From Myxococcales bacterium UBA1660 (lineage in GTDB: Bacteria > Myxococcota_A > Polyangia > Polyangiales > Houyiibacteriaceae): DNA of 31,244 nucleotides. Under the pieces are notes generated by a model that saw only the letters and a program-made list of their open reading frames with translations, searched no databases and was not told the DNA's origin. Shown here piece by piece: positions 17,037 to 25,124 of the stretch; position 1 is the stretch's first letter, and each line of letters starts with the position of its first letter. Location: contig DCLA01000111.1 in assembly GCA_002320815.1 (NCBI GenBank), positions 61,179-92,422 of the forward strand, in the 5' to 3' direction. Position numbers and translations under genes: made by a program.

Positions 17037-17647
17037 CCCGCGCCTCCGAAGAAGAGAGGGCTCCCGGCGATCAGAGCGCCGAGACCGTCGTAGACGAAGA
17101 CCAGGAGGACCACCGAGAACACGATCGCGAACCCACGATACCAGAGCGCGAGCCGCGCCCGCCGGGGAAAGCCGAAGGTCTCGCCGAGGACTCGGAGCGA
17201 TTGCTCGAGCTGGAGCGCGCCGAAGGCTGCGCCGAAGGCGAGGAGCCAGGCGGGCACCGGGTGGCTGAAGGCGTCCGTGAGCGCCGCGAAGAGGGCGCGG
17301 CCGTCGGAGCCTCCGAGGGCCACCGGTCCCCAGACCCGCGCCGCATAGGTGACCGCGAAGGCCGCCGCCGGGAGCGCGATCAGCCGGCGGAGGCGTCGGA
17401 GGGACTCGTCGGTTCCGAGCACGAAGCGCGCGCGCACGGCGGTGACGAGCCAGACGGCCAGGGCCGCGGTGAAGACCAAGAGGCTCGGGAGCGCTCCCGC
17501 GGCCGCGCCGTCCACGTGCGCGGCGAAGGTGCGCGCCCCGCCGGCCGCCGCGTGACCGCTGACGGCGAAGCCCCCCAAGGCCATGAGGGGCCAGACCACG
17601 CCGGCGACGGCGTGCACCCGCTCGGCTCGACCTGGGGCGCTGCTCAT
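17033..17647 (-). CDS. Four- to five-helix membrane protein, SdhC-like fold
   Basis: A 204-residue integral membrane protein. The first part, from RVHAVAGVV through SGHAAAGGARTFAAHV and ALPSLLVF, follows the layout of succinate dehydrogenase cytochrome b subunits: a His after the first Arg, a glycine-rich turn, an AHV segment, then an ALPxLL helix. The second heme-ligand His that SdhC proteins carry in their next helix is not obvious (WLVTAVRARFVLG instead), so heme binding is doubtful. No sdhA or sdhB lies nearby. It is the first gene of the coupled group with the permease, the 240-residue protein and the diheme cytochrome. It could equally be an unrelated polytopic protein; the SdhC link is low to moderate confidence. 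Confidence 0.55.
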   Translation of the reverse strand: MSSAPGRAERVHAVAGVVWPLMALGGFAVSGHAAAGGARTFAAHVDGAAAGALPSLLVFTAALAVWLVTAVRARFVLGTDESLRRLRRLIALPAAAFAVTYAARVWGPVALGGSDGRALFAALTDAFSHPVPAWLLAFGAAFGALQLEQSLRVLGETFGFPRRARLALWYRGFAIVFSVVLLVFVYDGLGALIAGSPLFFGGAG

Positions 17648-17775
17648 GGCTCAGCCCTATGCCGCGCGCGCGAAGAGGTCAACGGAAGTGCGGGACCTCG
17701 CCCGGCGTCGCGCGCGAGCGCCGACCGTCCCCGGATTGGCACACCGCCGACAAACCGGTTAGAAACGGGTCCCTC
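17648..17775. promoter_or_regulatory. Divergent spacer between the SdhC-like and outer-membrane barrel genes
   Basis: This 128-nt region must hold promoters for both directions. ACCGGT is present near 17755, and the 20 nt before the barrel gene are the least GC-rich part. No convincing -35/-10 or sigma-54 elements could be set, and no ribosome site stands out before ATG 17776. Confidence 0.4.
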
Positions 17776-18801
17776 ATGCATCGCTTCGAAGCCCATGAAC
17801 TCGCTTGGACTCGCGCCCGCCTCGTCGCGTTGACGGCATTGTTCGCCGCGAGTCTCGCGCTCCCTTCCGGGGCGCGCGCCCAGGACGCCGAAGCGCTCGC
17901 CCTCGCCGAATCGGGAGAAGGCGCCGCCCCGGGGGAAGGCCCGCTGCCCCAGCGATACAGCGAGCGCCCCCTGGTCCTGCCGCACGCGACGCTCGCGGTG
18001 GTCACCCACGCCGGCGTGCGGATGGACCGGCGGCGGGCCACGCCGGACCCGTGCGTGGCGACCACGAGCGGAACCGTCTGCTTCGCCGATGGAAGCAGTG
18101 CCAGCGGCCGCAATTTCGGTCGCACGTCGAGCGGGTTCGGGGTCGGACTGCTGGACGTCTTGGAGGTCGGGTTCGTGCCCATCCGGGTCGGCTCGCAGCT
18201 CAGCCCCGAGACCGGAGACACGGAGATCGACTTTCTCGATCCCTGGTTCTACCTCGCCGCGGCGCCGCTGCGCACCGAGCACGTGCACCTCGGTCTGTCC
18301 TATGGGCTCTTCATCCCCCTGCAGGCGTCCACGGTCCTGACCCAGCAGCCCAGCATCGATCTGCTCGTCCGCAGCCGCTACCTGCGCGGGGACGTCTCCC
18401 TCTACACCCGCTTCGATACGCCGATCCGCCCCAGCCCCTTCGAGACGGGCGAGCAGAGCACCTACGTGACCCCCGGCTTCGACGTGGCCCTCGTCGGCCA
18501 GCCCCTCGCCGGCCTGGGGCTCCTCCTGGGGTTCCGCAACGAGCTCTTCGACCTCGAGGACCACAGCCTCTCCATCCGCGCCGGCGTCGTGGGCACCGTC
18601 GCCGACAGCGCCGGCCAGGCCCTCGTCGACATCCGGGTCACCTTCGCGGCCCTCGACGTCGGCCAACAGGACGCCGAGGTCCCGGGTCCCCGCCGGAGCG
18701 ACGGTGGCTCCGCCGACCCCGGCGCGCTCGCGACCTCGGACGGCATCCGCTCCTACACGCTGGACGCGAGCGCCACCTTCTACTTCCGCGACCTCTGGTG
18801 A
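17776..18801 (+). CDS. Predicted outer-membrane beta-barrel protein
   Basis: A 341-residue exported protein. The signal peptide is long (about 35 residues, ending GARAQ) with a polar N-region. The mature chain alternates polar and hydrophobic residues in short strands split by Gly/Asp turns (LLDVLEVGFVPIRVGSQL, HVHLGLSYGLFIPL, VTPGFDVALVGQPLAGLGLLLGFRNEL). It ends in FYFRDLW, a C-terminal aromatic residue in the position of the outer-membrane insertion signal read by BamA. Cys58 and Cys66 in the mature region could form a disulfide loop. No family is recognised and no transported substrate can be named. It stands alone, diverging from the 17647 operon and converging on the FG-GAP lipoprotein; the shared hairpin overlaps its stop codon. 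Confidence 0.7.
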   Translation: MHRFEAHELAWTRARLVALTALFAASLALPSGARAQDAEALALAESGEGAAPGEGPLPQRYSERPLVLPHATLAVVTHAGVRMDRRRATPDPCVATTSGTVCFADGSSASGRNFGRTSSGFGVGLLDVLEVGFVPIRVGSQLSPETGDTEIDFLDPWFYLAAAPLRTEHVHLGLSYGLFIPLQASTVLTQQPSIDLLVRSRYLRGDVSLYTRFDTPIRPSPFETGEQSTYVTPGFDVALVGQPLAGLGLLLGFRNELFDLEDHSLSIRAGVVGTVADSAGQALVDIRVTFAALDVGQQDAEVPGPRRSDGGSADPGALATSDGIRSYTLDASATFYFRDLW

Positions 18802-18826
18802 GCGCGACGCGGCCGCCGCGCTCACC
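18797..18826. terminator. Bidirectional hairpin between convergent genes
   Basis: GGTGAGCGCG (18797-18806) pairs perfectly with CGCGCTCACC (18817-18826) around a 10-nt GC-rich loop. The left arm includes the TGA stop of the barrel gene, and the right arm ends 6 nt before the stop of the FG-GAP gene. The symmetry suits termination from both sides. Confidence 0.7.
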
Positions 18827-18832
18827 GGGCGT

Positions 18833-21800
18833 TCAGAGCAGGAGGCACTCCACCCGCTCGCCCATCGCGGTGTTGTTGCCGTCGTTGCACTCGGCGATGG
18901 CGTCGTCGGGATCGACCACCGCGTAGACCACCACCGAGCGCGGCGGGAAGCTGGAGGTGGTCGCGGTGAAGGTCACGCTCTCGCCGGGGCCGATGGGACC
19001 GGTGACGGTCTCCTCGTGGATGACCTCGCCGCCGCTCGCCGGGTCTCCGGCGTAGTAGCGGACGACCACGTCGCTGGCGGCCACCGACCCGTTGTTGGTC
19101 ATCGTCGTCTCGAAGGTCTTCGACGGGCAGCGGCCGCCGACGGCCCCCAGCTCCACCACCAGGTCGGCGAGGCCTTCCCCGGCGCTCAGGTCGTGGGTGA
19201 GCTCGTTGTTGTCCTCGAGGCACTCGCGCTCGGCGGCGGCCTCGTCGACCACCACGCGGATCCGATCGGGCAAGGTCCCCGGTCCGTTGAACGCGGGGTC
19301 GTAGGTCACGGTGAGGAAGAGCTCGCCGCCGGGCTCCAAGGGACGCCCCAGGGTGGTCGACAACGGGGTCATCGCCGCGTCCGCGTAGAGGGGCTCGTTC
19401 ACCGGGCCCGCGTCCCACTCACCGTAGAAGGTGACCTGGATGTCGCCGCCGACCCGGAGGTCCCCGGCGTTGACGATGCGGGCGGTGATGTCGACGACGC
19501 CGGTGAGCGCGTCGCCGCAGGTCGCCCCCGGGCTGGTCACCTGCACGCCGCCGACCTGGAGGTCCGGCGCCACGCCGAACGACCGCGGCTGGCTGCGGTA
19601 GCTGTTGTAGAGGCGCCCGTTCCAGGTGCGCCAGCTCTCCGGCTCCCGGGTGGGCACGCCCCCCGACTCGGTCACGTTGGTCACGTGGTAGGCGTGCTGG
19701 TTGTAGATCCGCCGCGCGCCGACCCAGGCGTCGCTGGCGTCGCCCCAGACCTCGATGCCGTTGTTGAAGTCGTTGCCCTGGCTGCAGAAGCCGGACTCGT
19801 TGGAGGCGCCGAAGACGATCTCGGCGTTTCCGTCGTTGTCCACGTCGGCGACGATGGGGTTCTCGGTCCGGGTGCGGCTGGGGCTCTGTTCCTTGAAGTA
19901 GACCAGGCCGTCGATGCCGGCGTAGACCCGGAACCAGCACTCGTCGTTGTAGACGACCTCGGCGGCACCGTCGCCGTTGAAGTCGAACACGCTCGAGCCG
20001 GTGACCCGGCTGGAGTCGTCCTCGGTGCGGCGCTCCCAACCGTTGTGCAGACAGACGCACTGGCTGAGCTGCGGGTTGCAGGCGAACTGGTTCATGTCGC
20101 CGCAGTCGGCGTCGGTGGCGCAGGTCGCCGAGGGCGCGGTCCGGGCCACGTTGCCCTGGAGCCCGGTCAGCTCGTCGACGAAGACGTTGGGCCAAGCGGG
20201 ACAGGCGGCGGTGGGCGGCTGGAGGTCCACGAGCTGGTAGCGGTCCCCGAAGGCGGCGCCGATCTCGGGGAAGCCGTCGCCGTCGAAGTCGTCCACGTTG
20301 GGCGCGCCACCCCGGCCGGGAGCGCTCCGATCCTCGATGAGGACTCCGCTGGTCACGTCGAAGATCTGGATGTGATCGGTGGCGACCAGGATCACCTCCG
20401 GGACTCCGTCGAGGGGGTTGGCCGGGCCGGGCGGCGTACCCGCGGCGGCGCCCCAGACATCGGCCACGGCGCAGAAGCCGTTCCGCTGGGCAGCGGCGCC
20501 GTTGACGGTCTGGCCATCCCACATGACCACCAGCTCGCCGTCGCACCAGGCCTCTTCGTCGCCGGTCTCCCCACCGGTGCAGTCGCTGCGGAGCACCGCG
20601 CCGGCGGGCTTCGCCGGGTAGCGGTAGGCGGTGCTGCCACCGACGATGTCCTGGCGCCCGTCGCCGTCGAGGTCGGCCACACAAGAGATGGGCCCCTGGG
20701 AGTTGCGCCCGTCACCGAGGTTCCCCCGGAAGATGTCTCCGAAGATCACGTTGCCCGTGGAGTCGCGGACGAAGGTCAGCACGTCGTCGCCGATCACCAG
20801 CTCGGCGAAGCCCTCGCCGTCGAGGTTCACGATGGAGATGGCCGGGTTGTTCCCCCCGACCGACTGCGCGCTCTCCGCGAGCACGGCCCCGGTGTTCGAG
20901 AAGAGCTGCACCGTGCTGTTCTCGGTGATGGCGACGATCTCGGGCACGCCGTCGCCATCGATGTCGCCCACGGCCGGCGTGCTGGTCGGGTCGAGCTGCG
21001 CGGCGCTGCAGGAGCAGCTCACCGAGGGGTCGTCGCCCTCGTGCCAGTCGGTCGACCCGCAGGTGGCGAAGAAGTCCGCGCCGCGGTTCGGACCGCCGCC
21101 GTGCACCGCGCGCAGCACGCCGTTGGTGGTGTAGGCGCTGTCGCAGAAGGTCATGAAGACGATCTCGGGGATGTCCCGCTCGTCGATGAGCCCGTCGCCG
21201 TTGTCGTCGTCGAGGTTGGCGACCAGCGGGGTCATGACCACCTGAGAGCTCTGCGGGAAGGGGCTGCCGACGGCGTCCTCGGACCCGATCCCGGTGCCGC
21301 CCCACGGGAAGCCCGGCTCCATGCTCGGCAGGACCTCGGTGAAGGGCGCGGGCGGGAGCAAGCAGGTCGGCGCGCGGCCGGTCCCCTCACAGACGCCGGC
21401 CTCGCAGCGGGTGTCCGCCGGGCAGTCCCAGTCGTCGCGGCAGGGGCAGAAGGCGCCGCCGTCGTCGGTGCACTCGCTGGTGTAGTAGGCGTCGCTCCCG
21501 CACATGAAGGGCACCTCGGTCCCCGAGCCGTCCGGCGCGCACTCCTCCACGCCGGCAGCCCCGCAGGAGCGCACGCCCGGCTCGCAGACGTCCGCGGTGC
21601 AGACCCCATCGGCGCAGTGCTCGGCCTCCGGGCAGTCGATCGTCGCGGCGCAGGAGATGTCCACGCAGACGTTGCCGGACCCATCGGGGGAGGGCTCGCA
21701 GCGCTCGGTCGCCGAGCAGCTCAGGTCGTCGCAGGTGTTGGGCACGCAGACCGGATCGGGGTCCTCCTCGCAGCGCTCGCCGGGACCGCAGCGGAGGTCG

Positions 21801-21982
21801 CCGCACATCGGCCCCACGAAGGCGTCGACGTTCATGTCCGCCGGGCGCTCCATGTCGGCGGTGGGGACCTGCATGTCCTCACCGACCCCGGCGTCGCCGT
21901 CCATCGGGTCGTCCCCGCCGCAATCACATCCACCGAAGAAGACACAGAGCCAGGCCCCGAGGGCCACGCGGCGATACAGCAT
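18833..21982 (-). CDS. Large FG-GAP/VCBS-repeat lipoprotein with Cys-rich stalk and CARDB domains
   Basis: A 1049-residue predicted surface lipoprotein. The signal ends FFGGC (Cys19), followed by an Asp-rich linker. Residues about 59-215 are Cys-rich, with EGF-like spacing (CGDLRCGPGERCEE, CADGVCTADVCEPGVRSC). The centre (about 220-800) is a beta-propeller of FG-GAP/VCBS units: acidic calcium-type loops recur as DIDGDGVPEIV, DLDGDGRQDIVGG, DFDGDGFPEIG, DFNGDGAAEVVY and DVDNDGNAEIVFG. The last 220 residues hold two CARDB-type Ig-like domains, each ending in a ...CLEDNNE or ...ECNDGNN motif. Such proteins usually mediate adhesion or ligand binding; no enzyme motif is visible. Composition and codon use match neighbouring genes, so it is native. 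It diverges from the lipid kinase gene. Confidence 0.88.
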   Translation of the reverse strand: MLYRRVALGAWLCVFFGGCDCGGDDPMDGDAGVGEDMQVPTADMERPADMNVDAFVGPMCGDLRCGPGERCEEDPDPVCVPNTCDDLSCSATERCEPSPDGSGNVCVDISCAATIDCPEAEHCADGVCTADVCEPGVRSCGAAGVEECAPDGSGTEVPFMCGSDAYYTSECTDDGGAFCPCRDDWDCPADTRCEAGVCEGTGRAPTCLLPPAPFTEVLPSMEPGFPWGGTGIGSEDAVGSPFPQSSQVVMTPLVANLDDDNGDGLIDERDIPEIVFMTFCDSAYTTNGVLRAVHGGGPNRGADFFATCGSTDWHEGDDPSVSCSCSAAQLDPTSTPAVGDIDGDGVPEIVAITENSTVQLFSNTGAVLAESAQSVGGNNPAISIVNLDGEGFAELVIGDDVLTFVRDSTGNVIFGDIFRGNLGDGRNSQGPISCVADLDGDGRQDIVGGSTAYRYPAKPAGAVLRSDCTGGETGDEEAWCDGELVVMWDGQTVNGAAAQRNGFCAVADVWGAAAGTPPGPANPLDGVPEVILVATDHIQIFDVTSGVLIEDRSAPGRGGAPNVDDFDGDGFPEIGAAFGDRYQLVDLQPPTAACPAWPNVFVDELTGLQGNVARTAPSATCATDADCGDMNQFACNPQLSQCVCLHNGWERRTEDDSSRVTGSSVFDFNGDGAAEVVYNDECWFRVYAGIDGLVYFKEQSPSRTRTENPIVADVDNDGNAEIVFGASNESGFCSQGNDFNNGIEVWGDASDAWVGARRIYNQHAYHVTNVTESGGVPTREPESWRTWNGRLYNSYRSQPRSFGVAPDLQVGGVQVTSPGATCGDALTGVVDITARIVNAGDLRVGGDIQVTFYGEWDAGPVNEPLYADAAMTPLSTTLGRPLEPGGELFLTVTYDPAFNGPGTLPDRIRVVVDEAAAERECLEDNNELTHDLSAGEGLADLVVELGAVGGRCPSKTFETTMTNNGSVAASDVVVRYYAGDPASGGEVIHEETVTGPIGPGESVTFTATTSSFPPRSVVVYAVVDPDDAIAECNDGNNTAMGERVECLLL

Positions 21983-22014
21983 GGCTGCATCTTAGTGGTC
22001 CCGACCTGGGGGTC

Positions 22015-22033
22015 CACCTCGATGTACGAGGTG
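22015..22033. promoter_or_regulatory. Perfect palindrome CACCTCG-ATGTA-CGAGGTG in divergent spacer
   Basis: This 19-nt inverted repeat (7-nt arms, 5-nt centre) sits in the 134-nt spacer between the FG-GAP lipoprotein and the lipid kinase gene. It lies 33-51 nt upstream of the lipoprotein start, a usual place for a repressor or activator dimer. The rest of the spacer shows nothing clear. Confidence 0.45.
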
Positions 22034-22116
22034 TAACGGAGCCGTCGCTCGGCGCGGCGACGCCGACGTTTCCCCTCGCTCCCCTTCTGCCCGCGCGCCG
22101 CGGTATCGTCGGCGCC

Positions 22117-23052
22117 ATGAGTGATGCAGAGGAGCTGCCCGTCGTCGTCAATCCCCGCGCCGGAGCGGGCAAGGCGCAGCGACGGCTCCCGACCCTGGTG
22201 GCCACCCTGCAGGCCCACGGCGCCCGCCCGGTGGTCCACCCCACCGAAGGCCCGGGCCACGCCACCGAACTGGTCCGCGATCTCCTGCGCGGCGGCGCGC
22301 CCGGGGTGGCCGTCGTCGGCGGCGACGGGACGGTCAACGAAGCGGTGAACGGGTTCTTCGACGACGAGGGCCGGGCCGTGGCCCCCGGCGCCTGGCTCGG
22401 CCCCCTGCCCTGCGGGACCGGCGGTGACTTCCGGAAGACCGTGGGCATCCCCGAAGACACCGCCGCCATGGCCACCCGCCTGGTGACCACCGAACCGCGG
22501 CCCCTCGACGTGGGCTGGATCACCTTCGTGGACCACCAGGGCCGCCCCGCCCAGCGCGCCTTCCTCAACGTGGCCAGCTTCGGCATCGGCGGCATGGTCG
22601 ACCGGCTGGTGAACGAGAGCCCCAAGTGGGTCGGCGGCCGGGCGGCGTTCTTCATGGGCACCCTGCGCGCGCTCACCAAGTACCGGAACCGATTGGTGCG
22701 CTTCCGCGTCGACGACGGCGCCGCCCGAGAAGCCCGAGTGGTCAACGTGGTGATCGCCAACGGTCAGTACTTCGGCGGTGGCATGCACATCGCGCCGGAG
22801 GCGGTCATCGACGACGGACTCTTCGACTTCGTGAGCCTCGAGCGCCAGGGCATGATGGAGCAGCTCACCCTGACCAAGGCGCTCTACGACGGCTCCCTCT
22901 TGCAGGCCGAGGGCGTGTGGTCGGCCCGGGGGAAGAAGCTCGTCGCCGAGCCCCTCGAGGGGCTGCCGGTGGAGCTCGACGTCGACGGTGAGGCCCCCGG
23001 GTGTCTCCCCGCGACCTTCGAGCTCCGCTCGGGCGTCCTCAGCCTCCGCTGA
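22117..23052 (+). CDS. Diacylglycerol/lipid kinase family protein (YegS/DgkB-like)
   Basis: A 311-residue protein, normal for the DAGK catalytic family. These enzymes phosphorylate diacylglycerol or related lipids at the inner face of the cytoplasmic membrane. It has the N-terminal VVVNPRAGAGKA strand-loop, the nucleotide-binding VVGGDGTVNEAVNG (Gly68-Gly69-Asp70-Gly71-Thr72), PCGTGGDFRKT in place of the usual GTGNDFAR (Asn replaced by Gly), and the C-terminal NGQYFGGGMHIAPEAVIDDGLFD segment. The lipid substrate is not determined. The 3' end overlaps that of the aldo/keto reductase gene by 14 nt on the opposite strand, so each transcript would be antisense to the tail of the other. Confidence 0.9.
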   Translation: MSDAEELPVVVNPRAGAGKAQRRLPTLVATLQAHGARPVVHPTEGPGHATELVRDLLRGGAPGVAVVGGDGTVNEAVNGFFDDEGRAVAPGAWLGPLPCGTGGDFRKTVGIPEDTAAMATRLVTTEPRPLDVGWITFVDHQGRPAQRAFLNVASFGIGGMVDRLVNESPKWVGGRAAFFMGTLRALTKYRNRLVRFRVDDGAAREARVVNVVIANGQYFGGGMHIAPEAVIDDGLFDFVSLERQGMMEQLTLTKALYDGSLLQAEGVWSARGKKLVAEPLEGLPVELDVDGEAPGCLPATFELRSGVLSLR

Positions 23053-24091
23053 GTCCCTGGACCATCGGTGGCGCCAGCCGGGCGAAGCCCTCTTGGCGGC
23101 GGTAGGGGAAGTGGGGATAAGGCGCGGTGACCTCGCTCGCCGCGTCCAACCGGGCCATCTGGTCGGCGTCCAGGGACCAGCCGACGGCGCCGAGGTTCTG
23201 GCGGAGCTGGGTCTCGTTGCGGGCGCCGATGATCACCGAACTCACCGTCGGCCGGTGCACCAACCAGTTCAACGCGAGCTGGGGCACGCTCTTACCGGTC
23301 TCCGCGGCAAGCTCGTCGAGCACGTCCACCACTCGATAGAGGTGCTCGGTGTCGACCGGTGGACCGAAAGGCGCGGTGGCGTGGAGGCGGCTCTCCCGGG
23401 GCATCGGCGCGCCGCGACGGATCTTGCCGGTGAGTCGCCCCCAACCGAGCGGGCTCCACACCAGCGCGCCGACACCCTGGTCGGCGCCGAGCGGCATGAG
23501 GTCCCACTCGTAGTCGCGCCCGACCAACGAGTAGTAGACCTGGTGGGCCACGAAGCGCGGCCAACCGTGCCGCTCGGCGATCCCCAGGGCCTTGGCGAGC
23601 TGCCACCCCGGGTAGTTGGAGACGCCGACGTAGCGGACCTTGCCGCTCCGCACGAGGACGTCGAGGGTGGCCAGGATCTCTTCGGGGGGCGTGCCCTCGT
23701 CCAGAGCGTGGAGCTGCAGGAGATCGATGTGGTCGGTGCGCAGCCGCCCGAGGGCCGCCTCGACGGAGCGCAGCAGCCGCGAGCGAGAGGTCCCCGCGTC
23801 CATGGGACCGTCGCCCATCGGCAGGCCGACCTTGGTGGACACCAGCACCTGGTCCCGGCGGCCGGCGATGGCGGCGCCGAGGACCTCTTCGCTGGCGCCC
23901 GCCGAGTAGACGTCGGCGGTGTCGAAGAGGGAGACCCCGGCGTCGAGGCAGATGTCGATCATGCGCCGCGCCTCGGCGGCGTCGGTGGATCCCCAGGCGC
24001 CGAAGAGGGGCCCCGTTCCACCGAAGGTGCCGGCGCCGAAGCTCAAGACCGGGACCTTGAGCCCCGAGCGACCGAGTGGACGATGTTCCAT
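23039..24091 (-). CDS. Aldo/keto reductase
   Basis: A 350-residue NADPH-dependent oxidoreductase of the AKR superfamily, reducing aldehydes or ketones in the cytoplasm. The catalytic tetrad is complete: Asp57 (FDTAD), Tyr62 (DVYS), Lys87 (STKVG) and His128 (LQLH). SNYPGW and the C-terminal SSVIIGARNETQLRQN form the cofactor site; the layout resembles the YajO/Tas-type group. I chose ATG 24091 because AAAGGAG precedes it at ideal distance and MEHRPLGRSGL is the normal AKR start. It diverges from the LysR gene, and this pairing suggests that regulator controls it. The convergent overlap with the lipid kinase gene is noted there. Confidence 0.95.
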   Translation of the reverse strand: MEHRPLGRSGLKVPVLSFGAGTFGGTGPLFGAWGSTDAAEARRMIDICLDAGVSLFDTADVYSAGASEEVLGAAIAGRRDQVLVSTKVGLPMGDGPMDAGTSRSRLLRSVEAALGRLRTDHIDLLQLHALDEGTPPEEILATLDVLVRSGKVRYVGVSNYPGWQLAKALGIAERHGWPRFVAHQVYYSLVGRDYEWDLMPLGADQGVGALVWSPLGWGRLTGKIRRGAPMPRESRLHATAPFGPPVDTEHLYRVVDVLDELAAETGKSVPQLALNWLVHRPTVSSVIIGARNETQLRQNLGAVGWSLDADQMARLDAASEVTAPYPHFPYRRQEGFARLAPPMVQGLSGG

Positions 24092-24218
24092 GCGTGCTCC
24101 TTTCGCCGCCAACCGGCGGCCGCGAGCGTCGTTGCGCCCGTCGTCGGTGCACCCTAGGCTCGCCGCCTCCCTGAGCTAGAGTGCCGCCGGGCACGGCTCT
24201 TGTGCCGCGAAGGACCGA
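24092..24218. promoter_or_regulatory. AKR/lysR divergent control region
   Basis: This spacer contains GCCGCC-AACC-GGCGGC (24105-24120) and an interrupted inverted repeat, CTAGGCTC (24154-24161) with GAGCTAG (24173-24179), separated by 11 nt. LysR proteins bind inverted repeats with an 11-nt-type spacing, and CTAG is rare in GC-rich genomes, so the second element is the better operator candidate. Confidence 0.4.
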
Positions 24219-25124
24219 GTGGGCGCCGCGACCAACCGTTTTCACGAGATGGACGTCTTCGTTCGGGTGGTCGCCGCCGGCGGCTTCTCGGCGGCGGCGC
24301 GGGCGGTGGGGATGACTCCGTCCGCGGTCAGCAAGCTCGTCGCGCGCCTCGAAGCGCGGCTGGGTGTCCAGCTGGTCAACCGGACCACCCGCGCCTTCCA
24401 GCTCACCGCCGAGGGGTCGGCCTTCCACGAGCGCGCGCGCGCGATCCTGGACGAGCTCGCCGACGCCGAGCGCGGCGCGGGCGCCGAGGCCGAGGTCGCG
24501 GGCCGGGTCCGGATCAACACCAGCGCGACCTACCTGGTTCACGTCCTGGCCCCGGCGCTCCCGGCCTTCCTGGCCGCGCATCCGGAGCTCGAGGTGGACA
24601 TCGACGTCACCGACCGGGTGGTGGACCTCTACGACGTCCGCGCCGACATCGGCGTGCGCGCCGGGCCCCTGGCCAGCTCCGAGCTCCTCGCGCGGCGCCT
24701 CGGGTCCACGAAGCACTCGCTGGTCGCGGCCCCGACCTATCTGGAGGCGCACGGCGTCCCCCGCTCCTTCGGGGACCTGGACGGCCATCGGCGCATCGGC
24801 TTCGGCTACGTCCGGGCCGAGGACCACTGGCCTCTGCGCCGAGGCGACACCGTCGCGCGGATCGCGCCGGAGCCCCAGGTGCGCGCCAGCGACGGCGAGG
24901 GCATTCGCCGCCTCGCGCTGGCCGGCGCCGGGATCGCCCGCCTGGCGGAATTCGCGGTGCGCGGGGACCTGACGGCGGGTCGGCTGGTGGTCATCCCCGG
25001 CTTCGAGGACGCCGCCGAGCCCAAGGTCTTCCACGCCGTCCACATGGGCCGCCGAGGCTTGATCCCCGCCCGGGTCGAGGCCGTCCTCGACTTCTTGGCG
25101 AGGGAAGGTCGCGTCGCGCCGTGA
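24219..25124 (+). CDS. LysR-family transcriptional regulator
   Basis: A 301-residue regulator of usual size. The N-terminal winged helix-turn-helix covers about 11-68 (MDVFVRVVAAGGFSAAARAVG, then PSAVSKLVARLEARLGVQLVNRTTR), with the strong LysR pattern SAVSK...LE..LG..L..RTTR. Residues 95-295 form the two-lobed effector-binding domain. The overall type is close to the large proteobacterial group often found divergent from reductase genes, and here it diverges from an aldo/keto reductase that it may control along with itself. GTG 24219 is preceded by GAAGGA; ATG 24249 is an alternative. Its stop overlaps the lnt start by GTGA, so lnt would be translated from the same message. The effector is unknown. 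Confidence 0.93.
   Translation: MGAATNRFHEMDVFVRVVAAGGFSAAARAVGMTPSAVSKLVARLEARLGVQLVNRTTRAFQLTAEGSAFHERARAILDELADAERGAGAEAEVAGRVRINTSATYLVHVLAPALPAFLAAHPELEVDIDVTDRVVDLYDVRADIGVRAGPLASSELLARRLGSTKHSLVAAPTYLEAHGVPRSFGDLDGHRRIGFGYVRAEDHWPLRRGDTVARIAPEPQVRASDGEGIRRLALAGAGIARLAEFAVRGDLTAGRLVVIPGFEDAAEPKVFHAVHMGRRGLIPARVEAVLDFLAREGRVAP

Noticed and set aside
17736..17764. TTGGCA-N17-TTAGAA as a sigma-70 promoter before the barrel gene
   Set aside because: The -10 element matches poorly and lies only 11 nt from the start codon.
18704..22036. 1110-codon open frame opposite the FG-GAP lipoprotein
   Set aside because: No recognisable domain, while the minus strand has lipobox, FG-GAP and CARDB motifs.
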